Below, one piece after another: positions 24,283-34,186 of a stretch of DNA of 53,270 bases. Below the pieces are notes generated by a model, which made no database searches, was not told the DNA's origin, and saw nothing but the letters and a program-made list of their open reading frames with translations. The translations under genes were made by a program, and so were the position numbers. How positions within the stretch are numbered: the stretch's first letter is position 1; every line of letters begins with the position of its first letter. The DNA lies in the NCBI GenBank assembly GCA_035536915.1, contig DATLNE010000039.1, forward strand, positions 1 to 53,270, given 5' to 3'. Source of the DNA: Acidimicrobiales bacterium (GTDB lineage Bacteria; Actinomycetota; Acidimicrobiia; Acidimicrobiales; JAHWLA01).

Positions 24283-25088
24283 ACGCCCTCTTCGCGCCGG
24301 GATCGTGCCACCGCTTCCAGTGGGTGGTCCGGGGGTTGGCCGTGCTCATCGGCGTGCGGGTGGCGCTCGGGCCGTACCGGGCGCTGGCGGGGCAACCGGG
24401 GGCGCTGTTCCGGCCGGTGTGGTTTCTGGAACTGCTGCCTGCCATGCCCTCGGCCGCGGTGTTCGTGGCGCTCCAGGTGGTGGGGGTGGCGGGCGCTTTG
24501 GGCGTGCTCGCGCTGCGGGGCCGGCGGCGCTGGGTGGCGTTCGTCGTGGCGTGGCTGGCGTATCTCGTGCTGGCCGGGCTGCGGTCGAGCCTGGGCAAGA
24601 CCCTCCACAACGACGTGCTGTTGCTGCTGGCGGCGGTCCCGTTCCTGTGGCCGGTGAGCGACGACGACGAGGCCGACTGCGGGTGGCCCGTGCGGCTGGC
24701 GTCAGCGGTTGTGGCCAGTGGCTACTTCTTCGCCGGACTGGCCAAACTGCGCCACTCGGGGTTGGCCTGGGTGACCGGCGACAACATGCGCTACATCCTG
24801 TCGTGGGCGGTGATCGACGGGCGCATGCGGTTCGACTCGTGGACGGCATGGGTGGCCGACCGGGCATGGCTGTCGACCGCGTCGGCGGCAGGGATCCTGG
24901 CCTTGGAGCTGGGCGCGCCGGTGGCCGTCGCGGTGCGGGTGCTGCGGCCTGCGTTCGTCGGCGCCGCCGCCGCCCTGCACGTGGCCACGTGGTTCCTGTT
25001 GGGGCTCGACTACTGGGCGTGGATCGGCACCGTCGTCGTCGTGCTCGTTGACTGGGACCGGCTGCGCGCCCCGGCAGCCGCCGAGTAG
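24276..25088 (+). CDS. HTTM-domain integral membrane protein
   Basis: I place the start at the GTG 24276, preceded by GGAGGAGGGG, giving 270 residues. The protein has about six to seven membrane helices (VVRGLAVLIGVRVALG, VFVALQVVGVAGALGVLAL, WVAFVVAWLAYLVLAGL, and others), with the typical loops LGKTLHNDVLLLLA and FAGLAKLRHSGLAWVTGDNM. These are features of the HTTM (horizontally transferred transmembrane) domain related to vitamin-K-dependent gamma-carboxylase. The catalytic activity of bacterial versions is mostly unknown. Confidence 0.75.
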   Translation: MLNALFAPGSCHRFQWVVRGLAVLIGVRVALGPYRALAGQPGALFRPVWFLELLPAMPSAAVFVALQVVGVAGALGVLALRGRRRWVAFVVAWLAYLVLAGLRSSLGKTLHNDVLLLLAAVPFLWPVSDDDEADCGWPVRLASAVVASGYFFAGLAKLRHSGLAWVTGDNMRYILSWAVIDGRMRFDSWTAWVADRAWLSTASAAGILALELGAPVAVAVRVLRPAFVGAAAALHVATWFLLGLDYWAWIGTVVVVLVDWDRLRAPAAAE

Positions 25089-25300
25089 GTGACAGCCGCC
25101 GGGGACGCGTCCGGCCCCTCGATCAGGCCGCCGACGAGTCGTCTCGATGGCGTGCGCCTTGCAGCCGTTCATCGGCATTCTCGTCACGCGGCGAGGACCG
25201 CTCCACCCGAAAGACACCGAAGGCGGCCGAGTGTTCCCGGATTCGCCGCGCGCCCCCCGGGTGGGCGCCCCCCGTTGCCCGCCCGGAGGGCGTCCGGCGG

Positions 25301-26046
<746 letters not shown>

Positions 26047-26047
<1 letters not shown>

Positions 26048-29000
26048 CAGAGCTCGGCCCCCGTCCTGGCCAAGCGGCTCCGCCGCGCCCGTGGTTGCTC
26101 GGGGGCCGTGGCCTCGGCGCCCAAGTAGGCGGCGATCACGCCCGGGTGTCGACGCACGGAATCGGGTTCGCCGTGCGCCAGCATCCGCCCTTGGTCGAGC
26201 ACGTACACGTAGTCGGAGAGCTTCGTCACCATGCGCACGTCGTGCTCGATCAGGAGGACCGACACGCCGAGGTCTCGGACGCCGCGGACGACGTCCATCA
26301 GGCGATCGGTCTCGGCGTCGTTGAGGCCCGATGCTGCTTCGTCGAGCAGCATGAGCCCGGCTCCCGTCACCAGCGCCCGGCCCAGCTCCACCATGCGGAG
26401 GATGCCGAACGGGAGGTTCCTGGCGTACTCGTCGGCAACGCCTTCGAGGGCAAGGAGTTCCAGCACGTCCTGCACCCGGCGGCGCGCCCGGTTCTCGGCG
26501 GCAAGCGTGCCCGACGACGCCACGAGGTTGGCGAACAGCCCGGAGTCGTTCTGCAGGTGGGTGGCCACGAGGAGGTTGTCGAAGACGGTGAGCTCGTTGA
26601 AGAGCTGGAGCACCTGAAAGGTGCGGGCCACGCCCATGGCTGCTCGCACGTGCGCGGGCAACGCGGTGACATCGCGCCCGTACATGGTGATCGTCCCGGC
26701 GGCGGGCTCGTTGAGCCCCAGCACGGCGTTGAACAAGGTGGTCTTCCCAGCACCATTGGGGCCGATGAGCCCGACGATCTCGCCCTCCCGCACCTCGAGC
26801 GAAGCGTCGGCGACGGCGGTGAGGCCGCCGAAGCGGACCTCGATGCCCGACGCCTCGAGGAGCAGCGTCCGGTCCGCGCGGGGAACGGGCGCCAGGGGGT
26901 CGCGAGCAGCAAACGACAGAGGCATCCGCGGGGTCTCCGTTTGGAGGTGAACGGCATCGCCGTCGGCCGGAGCTGCTTCCGCTGTCGGCCCGCGCGCACG
27001 GGTGTACCAGTCGAAGGTTGCCGAGGACGGGGCCTCGGCGATCTCGGACGGAGCGTCGGCAGGCGACACCTCTGCGCCCCTCTCCCGCCGGCGCCGCAGC
27101 CACGCCGCCACGCTCTCGGCCAGAGGCTCCACCCGTGCTTCCACTCGGTCTTCCACGACCCGAATGGCGGCGCGGAGCCGGCGTCCACCCGCCGCCAGCC
27201 CACCGGGGTATGCCAGCAGCACGAGAGCCAACAGCGCTGCCGACACGACGTCGAGCCAGCCGGACAGGAAGTCGACGCGGAAGAAGACCTCGTTGAGGCT
27301 GGCAAACACCACCCCGGCAGCGACGGCGCCCGGGAGGCTCGCCAGGCCACCCACGACCGCGATGGCGAGGTACTGGAGCGACACCGTGAACAGGAACTGC
27401 GACGGGACGACGGTCCGCTGCTCGACCATGATCAGCGCTCCCCCGAGGCCGGCCAATGCCCCCGACAGTGCGAAGGCGACGAGCTTGTAGCGCACGACGT
27501 CGATCCCCAATGCCGCCGCCGCCATCTCCGAACCCCTGACGGCCGAGAAGGCCCGGCCCGTGCGGGTGTCGCGCAGGTTCGCCATGCCGACGATCACGAG
27601 CACGAGCACCACCACCAGCGTCAGGAACACGGCGCGGCGGTTCGTGAGGTCGAGCGAGGGGAAGCCACCAGGACGCCCGATGTGCTGGTTGGGGATGGTC
27701 GAGTTGCCGCCTTTGATGCCGACCCACGGCGACTGGAACAGGAAGGCATCGGCCATCCAGGCGAAGATCAGGGTCGCCACGGCGAGGTACAGGCCGCGCA
27801 CCCGCAACGCGACCGCGCCGAGCCCCGTCGCCACGGCCGACGCGGCCACGACCCCCGCGATCACGTTGAGCGGGAACCCGATGCCCAGTTCGCGCGCCGC
27901 CATGCCCGTCATCAGCGCACCGAGGCCGACGAAGCTGGCGTGGGCCAGCGAAATTTGGCCGACCCATCCCGTCAGGAGCACGAGCGACACGGCGATGACG
28001 GCGTACTCGATCGCCAGCAGCGAGCTCCCGAGCACGGAGAAGGGAACGAGCCACGGCCACGCCACCAGCAGCGCCACGCCACACACCAATGCCACCTGCG
28101 CCGTGCGCGTGCGATCGCCGGACGCCCCGCCCCCGGTGGACTCCGTCAAACCCGCCTCGGCGCTGTCGCTGCCGGAGAAACGGCGACCACGGGTCACCAT
28201 CACGGCCACCGCGAGCACCGTCAGGACCAACTGCGGCGCACCGGTGAGCTGGAAGATGCGCTTGAAGCCCGGCAGTGAGCTCATCGCCGGCACGATGCCG
28301 AACGCCAACCCTGCGACGACGGAGCCGCCCATAGCGCCCGGCAGGCTCTCCAGTCCGCCGATCAGGGCGGCGACGAAGGCCGGGAGCACCTGCAGCGACA
28401 ACGTGTACGGGCTGAGATTGGTGACCGATGCCAGCAGGATCCCGGCAAAGGCAGCGAGACCGCCGCCAAGTGCCCACGCGGCCGACGCGGCGCGATTGGG
28501 GTCGATGCCCATCAGCAACGCAGCGGCACGGTTCTGCGCTGCCCCGCGCATGGCGAGGCCGAACTCGGTGAACTGCAGGAAGGCGAACAGCGCGGCGCAC
28601 GCGGCGATGCCGCACACCAAGAGGCCGAGGTCGCCGATACGAACGCCCGCACCGCCTACCCGCAACACGTCGGCCGGGAAGATCGTCGGCGCGGCGATCG
28701 TGCCGGTGCCGTACAGCTTGCCCACCAACGCGATGAGCAAGCCCGTGACGGCCACCGTGCCGACGGTCTGTGCCGTGGGGCCCTGGCGTCGGAGCCGCCG
28801 CACGAACGCCCACTCGACCCCGACGCCCAGCGCTGCACCGACCGCCACGCCGAGCACGAGGGCCACCACCGGCGGCAGTCCCAGCTCCGTCAAGGAGTAA
28901 TACGCATACGCGGGTGCCATTGCCATGGCGCCGTGGGCCAGGTTCAACACCCGAGATGCGCGATAGATGACGACGATGCCCAACGAGAACATGCCGAACG

Positions 29001-29049
29001 CGCCGATCAGAGGGATCGACAGGAAGGCGAAGACCAGTACCCGTGTCAT
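26047..29049 (-). CDS. livHMG: LivH-LivM-LivG fusion: two permeases and an ATPase in one chain
   Basis: One open frame of 1000 residues joins three subunits usually encoded apart. Residues 1-290 are LivH-like (SLGIVVIYRASRVLNLAHGA; MRGAAQNRAAALLMGID). Residues about 310-640 are LivM-like (VLLTGWVGQISLAHASFVG; SEMAAAALGIDVVRYK). A polar linker (about 650-720) leads to a LivG ATPase with Walker A GPNGAGKTTLF near 761 and Walker B GLMLLDEAASG; its signature LPFGILRMVELG departs from LSGGQ, as LivG proteins often do. The linker is rich in Ala, Glu and Pro. Start ATG overlaps the binding-protein stop (ATGA). Confidence 0.9.
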
Positions 29050-30566
29050 CAGGAGGTGCCGGACTCGGGCCGCGGGTCCTGCACGGCGGGCCCGGCCCGC
29101 CAACGGCCCCAACCACCCTTGTGCTGCATCACGAAGCCCTGCATCGTGACGTTGGCGAACCTCGTAGTCGGCGTGAACGAGACCTTGTCCTGGATGGTGA
29201 GGCCGGTGGCGATCGTCATGTTGTCGAGCGAGGCCCGGAGGCGGTCTCTGGTGAGCGTGGGACCGACCTCTCGCAGCGCTTGTACGAGCAGCTGCATGCC
29301 CACGTAGGCGCCCTGCGAGAACTGGTTGTAGAAGTCGACGTTCGGCTTGACCGCCTTCATCGCCTCGACGTAGGCCCGCACCGCCGGGTCGTTCTCGTAT
29401 TGCTCGATGTACGGCTTGAAGCCGGTCCACACCTGCATCTGGTCACACTTGGCGCCGCAGTCGACGCCGAACTTGTTGGTGAACAGCGGCTGGGCCGCCC
29501 CGTAGCCATGTGGCACCCTCGAGTTGTTTGCGGAGACCGCGTTGGGGTCCTTCATCCACGTCAACGCCGTCTCCGGCTCGAGGAAGAGCGCGATGAAGTC
29601 GGGTGGATCTCGGTAGAACTGCGCCACTTCGCCGGAGTAGCTGTTCTGGCCCACCTGCACGCCGCAGAAGCGGGAGTCGCACGCGTTGCCGATGGGCTTG
29701 GCTCCCGAGAGGCGGCCGACCTCTGCCCTGAACGCAGCCGCCCCCTCCTCGCCGAACTTGTAGGTCTTGTCGAAGACGACACCGAAGTCGCGCGCGCCAC
29801 GCTTGTAGGCCTCGTTGGCCATGACCCGCGCCGACGACACCGTGGCGGTGGCTACCGGCCAGACCCACGGCTGCGCCTTGTCGCCCTTCCGGTACTGCGA
29901 GATCTCAAGGCCGTCGGAGCCCACGACCGGCGTCTTCGTCTTTTCGAGGTCACCGGTCTCGATGACTGCGCCCACGCCTTCGGAGCTGGCGCCCACGGCG
30001 ATGGCGAACACGCCCTCGTCGATGAAGTTGCGCAGGTACTGGCCGCCGCGCTGGGCATCCCACCCGTCGTCTTTGTAGGTGATGTTGATGAGGCGGCCGC
30101 AGACGCCGCCTGCGCGGTTGGTGGCGCGCACCACCGCTTCCATGGCGTCCTTCATCTCGGCCTGGAAGGCGGCACCGGGTCCCGAGTTGACGACGGTGGT
30201 CGCCAGGCTGATCTTGTCGGCGGCGACGCCGCGGTCCGTCTTGCCGCCGTTGCCGCCGCGATCACACGTGGCATTTGGGTTGCCCGCGCCGCCACCCGCC
30301 CCCGCCCCGGCAGGCCCCCCGGCGCCCGGCCGCCCTCCGGTTGACCCCGTCGCGCCTGCGGGACCGCCTGCGGACGGGCCGGCAGCCTCCCCCGCCTCGC
30401 CGAGGAGCTCGGGATCACCGCCCGCGCTCAGCGCGTCGCCATCGCCTCCGGCGGCGCGCAACGATGTCGCCGGGACCACCTCGAACATCGATGCCATGCC
30501 CACCAGCATCCCGGCAACGAACACCGCCGCGACCTTGACGCGAGGACTCCAAGTGAGAGGTCTCAT
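29049..30566 (-). CDS. Liv-type substrate-binding protein with N-terminal anchor
   Basis: A 505-residue protein. Residues 9-30 (VKVAAVFVAGMLVGMASMF) form a membrane anchor or signal; a Gly/Ala/Pro linker follows to about 100, then a type-1 periplasmic binding fold (ISLATTVVNSGPGAAFQAEM, AGGVCGRLINITYKDDGWD, VFAIAVGASSEGVGAVIE, VMANEAYKRGARDFGVVF). The long flexible linker suggests it stays tethered to the membrane. Four or more Cys residues in the domain may form disulphides. A GAAGGA ribosome site precedes the ATG, 20 bases after the previous gene. It delivers substrate to the fused permease. Confidence 0.85.
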   Translation of the reverse strand: MRPLTWSPRVKVAAVFVAGMLVGMASMFEVVPATSLRAAGGDGDALSAGGDPELLGEAGEAAGPSAGGPAGATGSTGGRPGAGGPAGAGAGGGAGNPNATCDRGGNGGKTDRGVAADKISLATTVVNSGPGAAFQAEMKDAMEAVVRATNRAGGVCGRLINITYKDDGWDAQRGGQYLRNFIDEGVFAIAVGASSEGVGAVIETGDLEKTKTPVVGSDGLEISQYRKGDKAQPWVWPVATATVSSARVMANEAYKRGARDFGVVFDKTYKFGEEGAAAFRAEVGRLSGAKPIGNACDSRFCGVQVGQNSYSGEVAQFYRDPPDFIALFLEPETALTWMKDPNAVSANNSRVPHGYGAAQPLFTNKFGVDCGAKCDQMQVWTGFKPYIEQYENDPAVRAYVEAMKAVKPNVDFYNQFSQGAYVGMQLLVQALREVGPTLTRDRLRASLDNMTIATGLTIQDKVSFTPTTRFANVTMQGFVMQHKGGWGRWRAGPAVQDPRPESGTS

Positions 30567-30586
30567 GTGTCTCGTCCTTCTTGCGA

Positions 30587-33346
30587 TCAGCGTGCAGTGA
30601 GCACGGACGTCAGCCGGCGGCGGCGCGTCACGCCACCGACCGCGCTTCCGAGCAACACGATGAATGCGGCCATGAGGAGGCCTTCACCGAGACCTCGCCG
30701 GGTGACGATGAGCCCCGCCAGTTCCGTCCCGGCCGACGGCCGGCCGCCAAGGCCGTCGCCCCGGACGCCTTGGGCGACACCGGAGCCCGCTGCCGAGGTG
30801 CCGAGGTCCGACGAAGCGTCAAGGCCACCGGACGTTCCGTCGGGCCCGCTTGCCGTCTCGGCGGGGAGGCCGTCGCTGCCACCGGGGATGCAGCCCCCGG
30901 TGTGGCACGGCGGCTCGTCGGGGTTCCGGTTGACCGTGAAGACCGACGTGTTCTCCACACCCGCGAACTGCACGATCGTCCGGGACCGTTCGGCCGAGTC
31001 GTTGTAGATGTCGACCTGGACCGCAGGGACGGCGCGGCGCGTCGTGGTGTCGCCTCCGAAGAGCTTGCCCTGGTCGTTCAGGGTGACTTCTTTGGCGAAG
31101 TCCGCCGCGCTTTGGCCGATTCCGGCAAAGGCACCCTTGGGCGTGGCATGCACGGCGGCGTCGGGGAAGAAGAGGCGCACCCGGGTCTGGAGCGCCCGCC
31201 GCACGGCCTCGGCAAGCTGCTCACACGCAAGCGAATCGCCTGAGCGCTCCAACTTGTGGCCGTCGTGCCTCACCTTGGTGGTGCACCCAGGGCTGTCCAG
31301 GACGACGGCGCCCTTGGCATCCTTGACCACGACGCCCCGTAGCGTCCTCGTCCATTCGGCGGAAGCGGTGCCGCGGCGACCGTGCGCGACGGTCGCCGCC
31401 GTGACTTCCACGCTCCCGATCTCCAACCGGCCCGCACCGGGAACGTCGATGCCGATGCCACTGCTGCGCGCCACCGAATGCGTGCGCATCCCGTCCTTGA
31501 CCGTCCGCTTGACCGTCGCGTTGACCACGCTTTCCCCGACGGCCAACCCGGCTCCCGCGGCACCGGCATGCCGGGCTACGGCAGTGCCTTCGTACTCCTT
31601 GAGCGCGCACTTCACCTGGGCGGAGTCGGCAGAGCCTGTCGGTTCCGCCGGTTCGGTGGAACCGCCGTCGAGGCAGGTCTCGCTCGGGTAGTTCCAGGGG
31701 ACGGCGTTGCGCTTGGCGGCCTCCGTCGACGTCGTGTCGAGGCCCGCCTGTTGCGCGGCGGCGGCGGCGCCGGCGGGCTGCACGGTGACCGTCGGCACCC
31801 GACCGAGCACGACACCCCGTGACTCAGGGCGAAGCGCGTCCCTCCCCCTCGGCACGAAGCCGACGACGTTGGCGGTGTCGCCGAGCGCGGAGACCCTCGT
31901 GCCGAACCCGGCGGCATCGCCGGAGAACGAAATGTAGGTATCGGTTGCTTCCGGAATGTCGTCGGTCAGGCTGTCGTAGTCGGCCACGGCTTCCGGGCGC
32001 ACCGACTCGGTCAGGTCACGGAGCACCCGGTACTTCGTTCTCCCGAGGTCGCCCATGGGAACGAACATCCGGTCACTTGTCGGGTCGGCCACGATCAACC
32101 CGCTGGGTGCGAAGTCAGGCCCGAGCACGACACCGTTCTGCGGGGGCGTCGCCCGTCCGTCGGTGATCAGCAGGAATTTCTTGTCCTCACTTCCACCGCC
32201 CATGTAGTAGTGGCCCGTCGTCTGGTTCAGGCCGTAGATGTAGTTTGTGTCGTCCGGAGACGTGATCGAGCCCACCCACGTACCGAGGCGCGCATCGAAC
32301 ACCCACGCGTTCGGGGTCGTGCTCGACAAGCTCTGCACGAACAGCCGGTCGCTGCCGTAGTCGTAGCTGGCGATGCCGTTCGCGCCCCCGTCGAAGTAGG
32401 TGCCCGCCACAGGGTGGAACTGGAGATCGAACAGCGCTGCGTCCGCTGCGGTCGCCGTCGGTGAGATCGCCAGTTCGACAACCCCCGGTTGATTCGGAAA
32501 GTTGTCGTTGCCGCTAGAACCGGTGGAGCCCGCTGCGCAGGTGAACAGCAATTCGTTGCGGCCGAGCTTGGGGCTGCTGCGGGCGATGAGCGCTCCCAAG
32601 CCCATCGTCCAGAGCGGCTGGTTGCACTCCGGGACCGGCTTCGCCCACAGCAGCGAACCGTCGTCGGGGCTGAAGGCGGCCACGGTCGACACCATCCCGG
32701 CAGGCTTGCGCTGGTAGCCCCACTGCTGGCCGAGGACTGTTGTGGACATCTCGCCCACCGCGTAAATGCGGTTGTCCTCGGCGGAGTACGTGATGCCGCC
32801 GATGAAGTAGCCAGGCAGTTTCTCGGTCATCGTCCACTTCTTGACCGGCGCGGCATCAGGACCGATGCCGACGCTGTACAACGCGCTGTCGAGGATGGAG
32901 TCGCCCGGGGCCGTGAAGAAGAGGCGCTTTCCCGCGAGGTCGACGGCGCTCTTCAAGGGCGACGCGTCGGCGGTGCCGTTCAGGAGTGGGCGCTTGGCGA
33001 CGAACGTCGGCACCCTCGGTCGCAGGTCGTACTCGACGAGGTACGTCGTGTACTCCGGCCCCGTCGTCACCGGCCCGACCATGTGGGGGCCGCTTTTCGC
33101 GTACATGCCGAACATCCGTTGCGACACAGGATCGATCGCCGCGATGTTGAACGGTTGATCCGGCACCTCGGGGTCCGGCTGAGGCAGGGTCCCCAGAATC
33201 TCCACCGGCGACTTGGGCGCGGCCTCGGCGACGCGCGGCGCTTGGATCCAGACGGTCACCGCTCCCCCGACAAGAGCCAGCGTAAGCAGCAGCGCACGTC
33301 GGGAGAGGGTGTGGCTTCGGGGCGAGAGTGACGAGCGAGTACGAAT
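30587..33346 (-). CDS. Large secreted propeller-like protein with C-terminal membrane anchor; apparent ATT start
   Basis: The product (about 919 aa) has a signal peptide (SRRALLLTLALVGGAVTVW, then APRVAEA) and a C-terminal anchor (GEGLLMAAFIVLLGSAV followed by RRRR). Between them repeated strands with DPVSQRMFGMYAKSG, YSAEDNRIYAVGEM, FDARLGTWVGSITSPDD and ADPTSDRMFVPMGDLG suggest a beta-propeller; later a beta/helical region and a Gly/Ser/Asp stalk. No ATG, GTG or TTG precedes the signal core in frame after the upstream noncoding region; an ATT at 33346 lies six bases from AAAGGGG and is the best start. It is the first gene of the operon, 20 bases ahead of the binding protein. Role unknown, perhaps sensing or binding at the cell surface. 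Confidence 0.6.
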   Translation of the reverse strand: MRTRSSLSPRSHTLSRRALLLTLALVGGAVTVWIQAPRVAEAAPKSPVEILGTLPQPDPEVPDQPFNIAAIDPVSQRMFGMYAKSGPHMVGPVTTGPEYTTYLVEYDLRPRVPTFVAKRPLLNGTADASPLKSAVDLAGKRLFFTAPGDSILDSALYSVGIGPDAAPVKKWTMTEKLPGYFIGGITYSAEDNRIYAVGEMSTTVLGQQWGYQRKPAGMVSTVAAFSPDDGSLLWAKPVPECNQPLWTMGLGALIARSSPKLGRNELLFTCAAGSTGSSGNDNFPNQPGVVELAISPTATAADAALFDLQFHPVAGTYFDGGANGIASYDYGSDRLFVQSLSSTTPNAWVFDARLGTWVGSITSPDDTNYIYGLNQTTGHYYMGGGSEDKKFLLITDGRATPPQNGVVLGPDFAPSGLIVADPTSDRMFVPMGDLGRTKYRVLRDLTESVRPEAVADYDSLTDDIPEATDTYISFSGDAAGFGTRVSALGDTANVVGFVPRGRDALRPESRGVVLGRVPTVTVQPAGAAAAAQQAGLDTTSTEAAKRNAVPWNYPSETCLDGGSTEPAEPTGSADSAQVKCALKEYEGTAVARHAGAAGAGLAVGESVVNATVKRTVKDGMRTHSVARSSGIGIDVPGAGRLEIGSVEVTAATVAHGRRGTASAEWTRTLRGVVVKDAKGAVVLDSPGCTTKVRHDGHKLERSGDSLACEQLAEAVRRALQTRVRLFFPDAAVHATPKGAFAGIGQSAADFAKEVTLNDQGKLFGGDTTTRRAVPAVQVDIYNDSAERSRTIVQFAGVENTSVFTVNRNPDEPPCHTGGCIPGGSDGLPAETASGPDGTSGGLDASSDLGTSAAGSGVAQGVRGDGLGGRPSAGTELAGLIVTRRGLGEGLLMAAFIVLLGSAVGGVTRRRRLTSVLTAR

Positions 33347-33496
33347 CGGAGTCCCCTTTCGATGCGCGGCAAACGCATCGCGACCCTGGATGGGGCGTCT
33401 ACAGGTGACTAGTAGTCGGCGCGGGCGTTTCCTTACGGCCGTTCGAAGGTTTTTTCCGGGCCCGTAATCACATCGCCTGACCCCCGTGTATCCCCC

Positions 33497-34171
33497 GTGA
33501 GAAGCATGTACAGGAGCCGGGGGGCGGCCGTGTGCGGCATGGATGCGCGGACGTGCACCTCCTCCCGTGCACGGTGGGTCGACGCAAAGGACGCAGTGGC
33601 CACGGGCAACTCGGCGGCACATCCTCAAGGGCCCGACGGTGCGCCGTCGTCCGGCTACGAAACCGACCTTGTCGGAGAGATGTACTACCGGTACTACCGG
33701 GCGCTGGTTCGGTTCTGCCTGCGACGGGGTGCGGACGCGCACCTGGCGGAGGACGTCGCACAAGAGACGTTCGTGCAGGCGATGAGGTACCTGCATCACT
33801 ACGACCCGGAGCGCCCGATGTGGCCTTGGCTCTCAACGATCGCGGCTCGAATCGCGCAGCGTGAGACGACCAAGGCCCGCCGAGAATCACCCCGCGACGT
33901 CCCGGGAGAGGTCGACGAACAGGCGCTTACGCCTATCGACCCGTCGGACTCCGATGACGCCGTTGTGCTGCAAACCGCCATGGCCGCGGTGCCGTCCCGG
34001 CAGCGACTGGCACTGATGTTGCGGTACGAGCACGACTACACCGGCGCCGAGGCTGCTCGATTCCTCGGCATCGACGACAACGCCTTCGACCAACTGCTGT
34101 GGCGGGCGAGGCGAAGGCTCGCCGTCGAGTTCAGCCGAGCGGTCTCGAAGGAGCGCCGCGGAACTTCCTGA
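33497..34171 (+). CDS. ECF sigma factor
   Basis: An RNA polymerase sigma factor of the extracytoplasmic-function type. Region 2 covers YYRYYRALVRFCLRRGADAH, AEDVAQETFVQAMRYL and WPWLSTIAARIAQRE; region 4 is AAVPSRQRLALMLRYEHDYT with GAEAARFLGIDDNAFDQLL. The first 60 residues from GTG 33497 look non-homologous; ATG 33539 is another possible start. It is divergent from the secreted-propeller/Liv operon and convergent, 15 bases apart, with the sigma-like membrane protein. No anti-sigma gene is adjacent. I infer it could control the divergent operon. Confidence 0.8.
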   Translation: MRSMYRSRGAAVCGMDARTCTSSRARWVDAKDAVATGNSAAHPQGPDGAPSSGYETDLVGEMYYRYYRALVRFCLRRGADAHLAEDVAQETFVQAMRYLHHYDPERPMWPWLSTIAARIAQRETTKARRESPRDVPGEVDEQALTPIDPSDSDDAVVLQTAMAAVPSRQRLALMLRYEHDYTGAEAARFLGIDDNAFDQLLWRARRRLAVEFSRAVSKERRGTS

Positions 34172-34186
34172 CCGCTGGGCGCCGGC

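Noticed and set aside
25089-25300. Convergent gap between the HTTM gene and livF examined for a terminator
   Set aside because: Only short imperfect GC stems (such as GCCCTCCGGGC) are seen, common by chance at this base composition.
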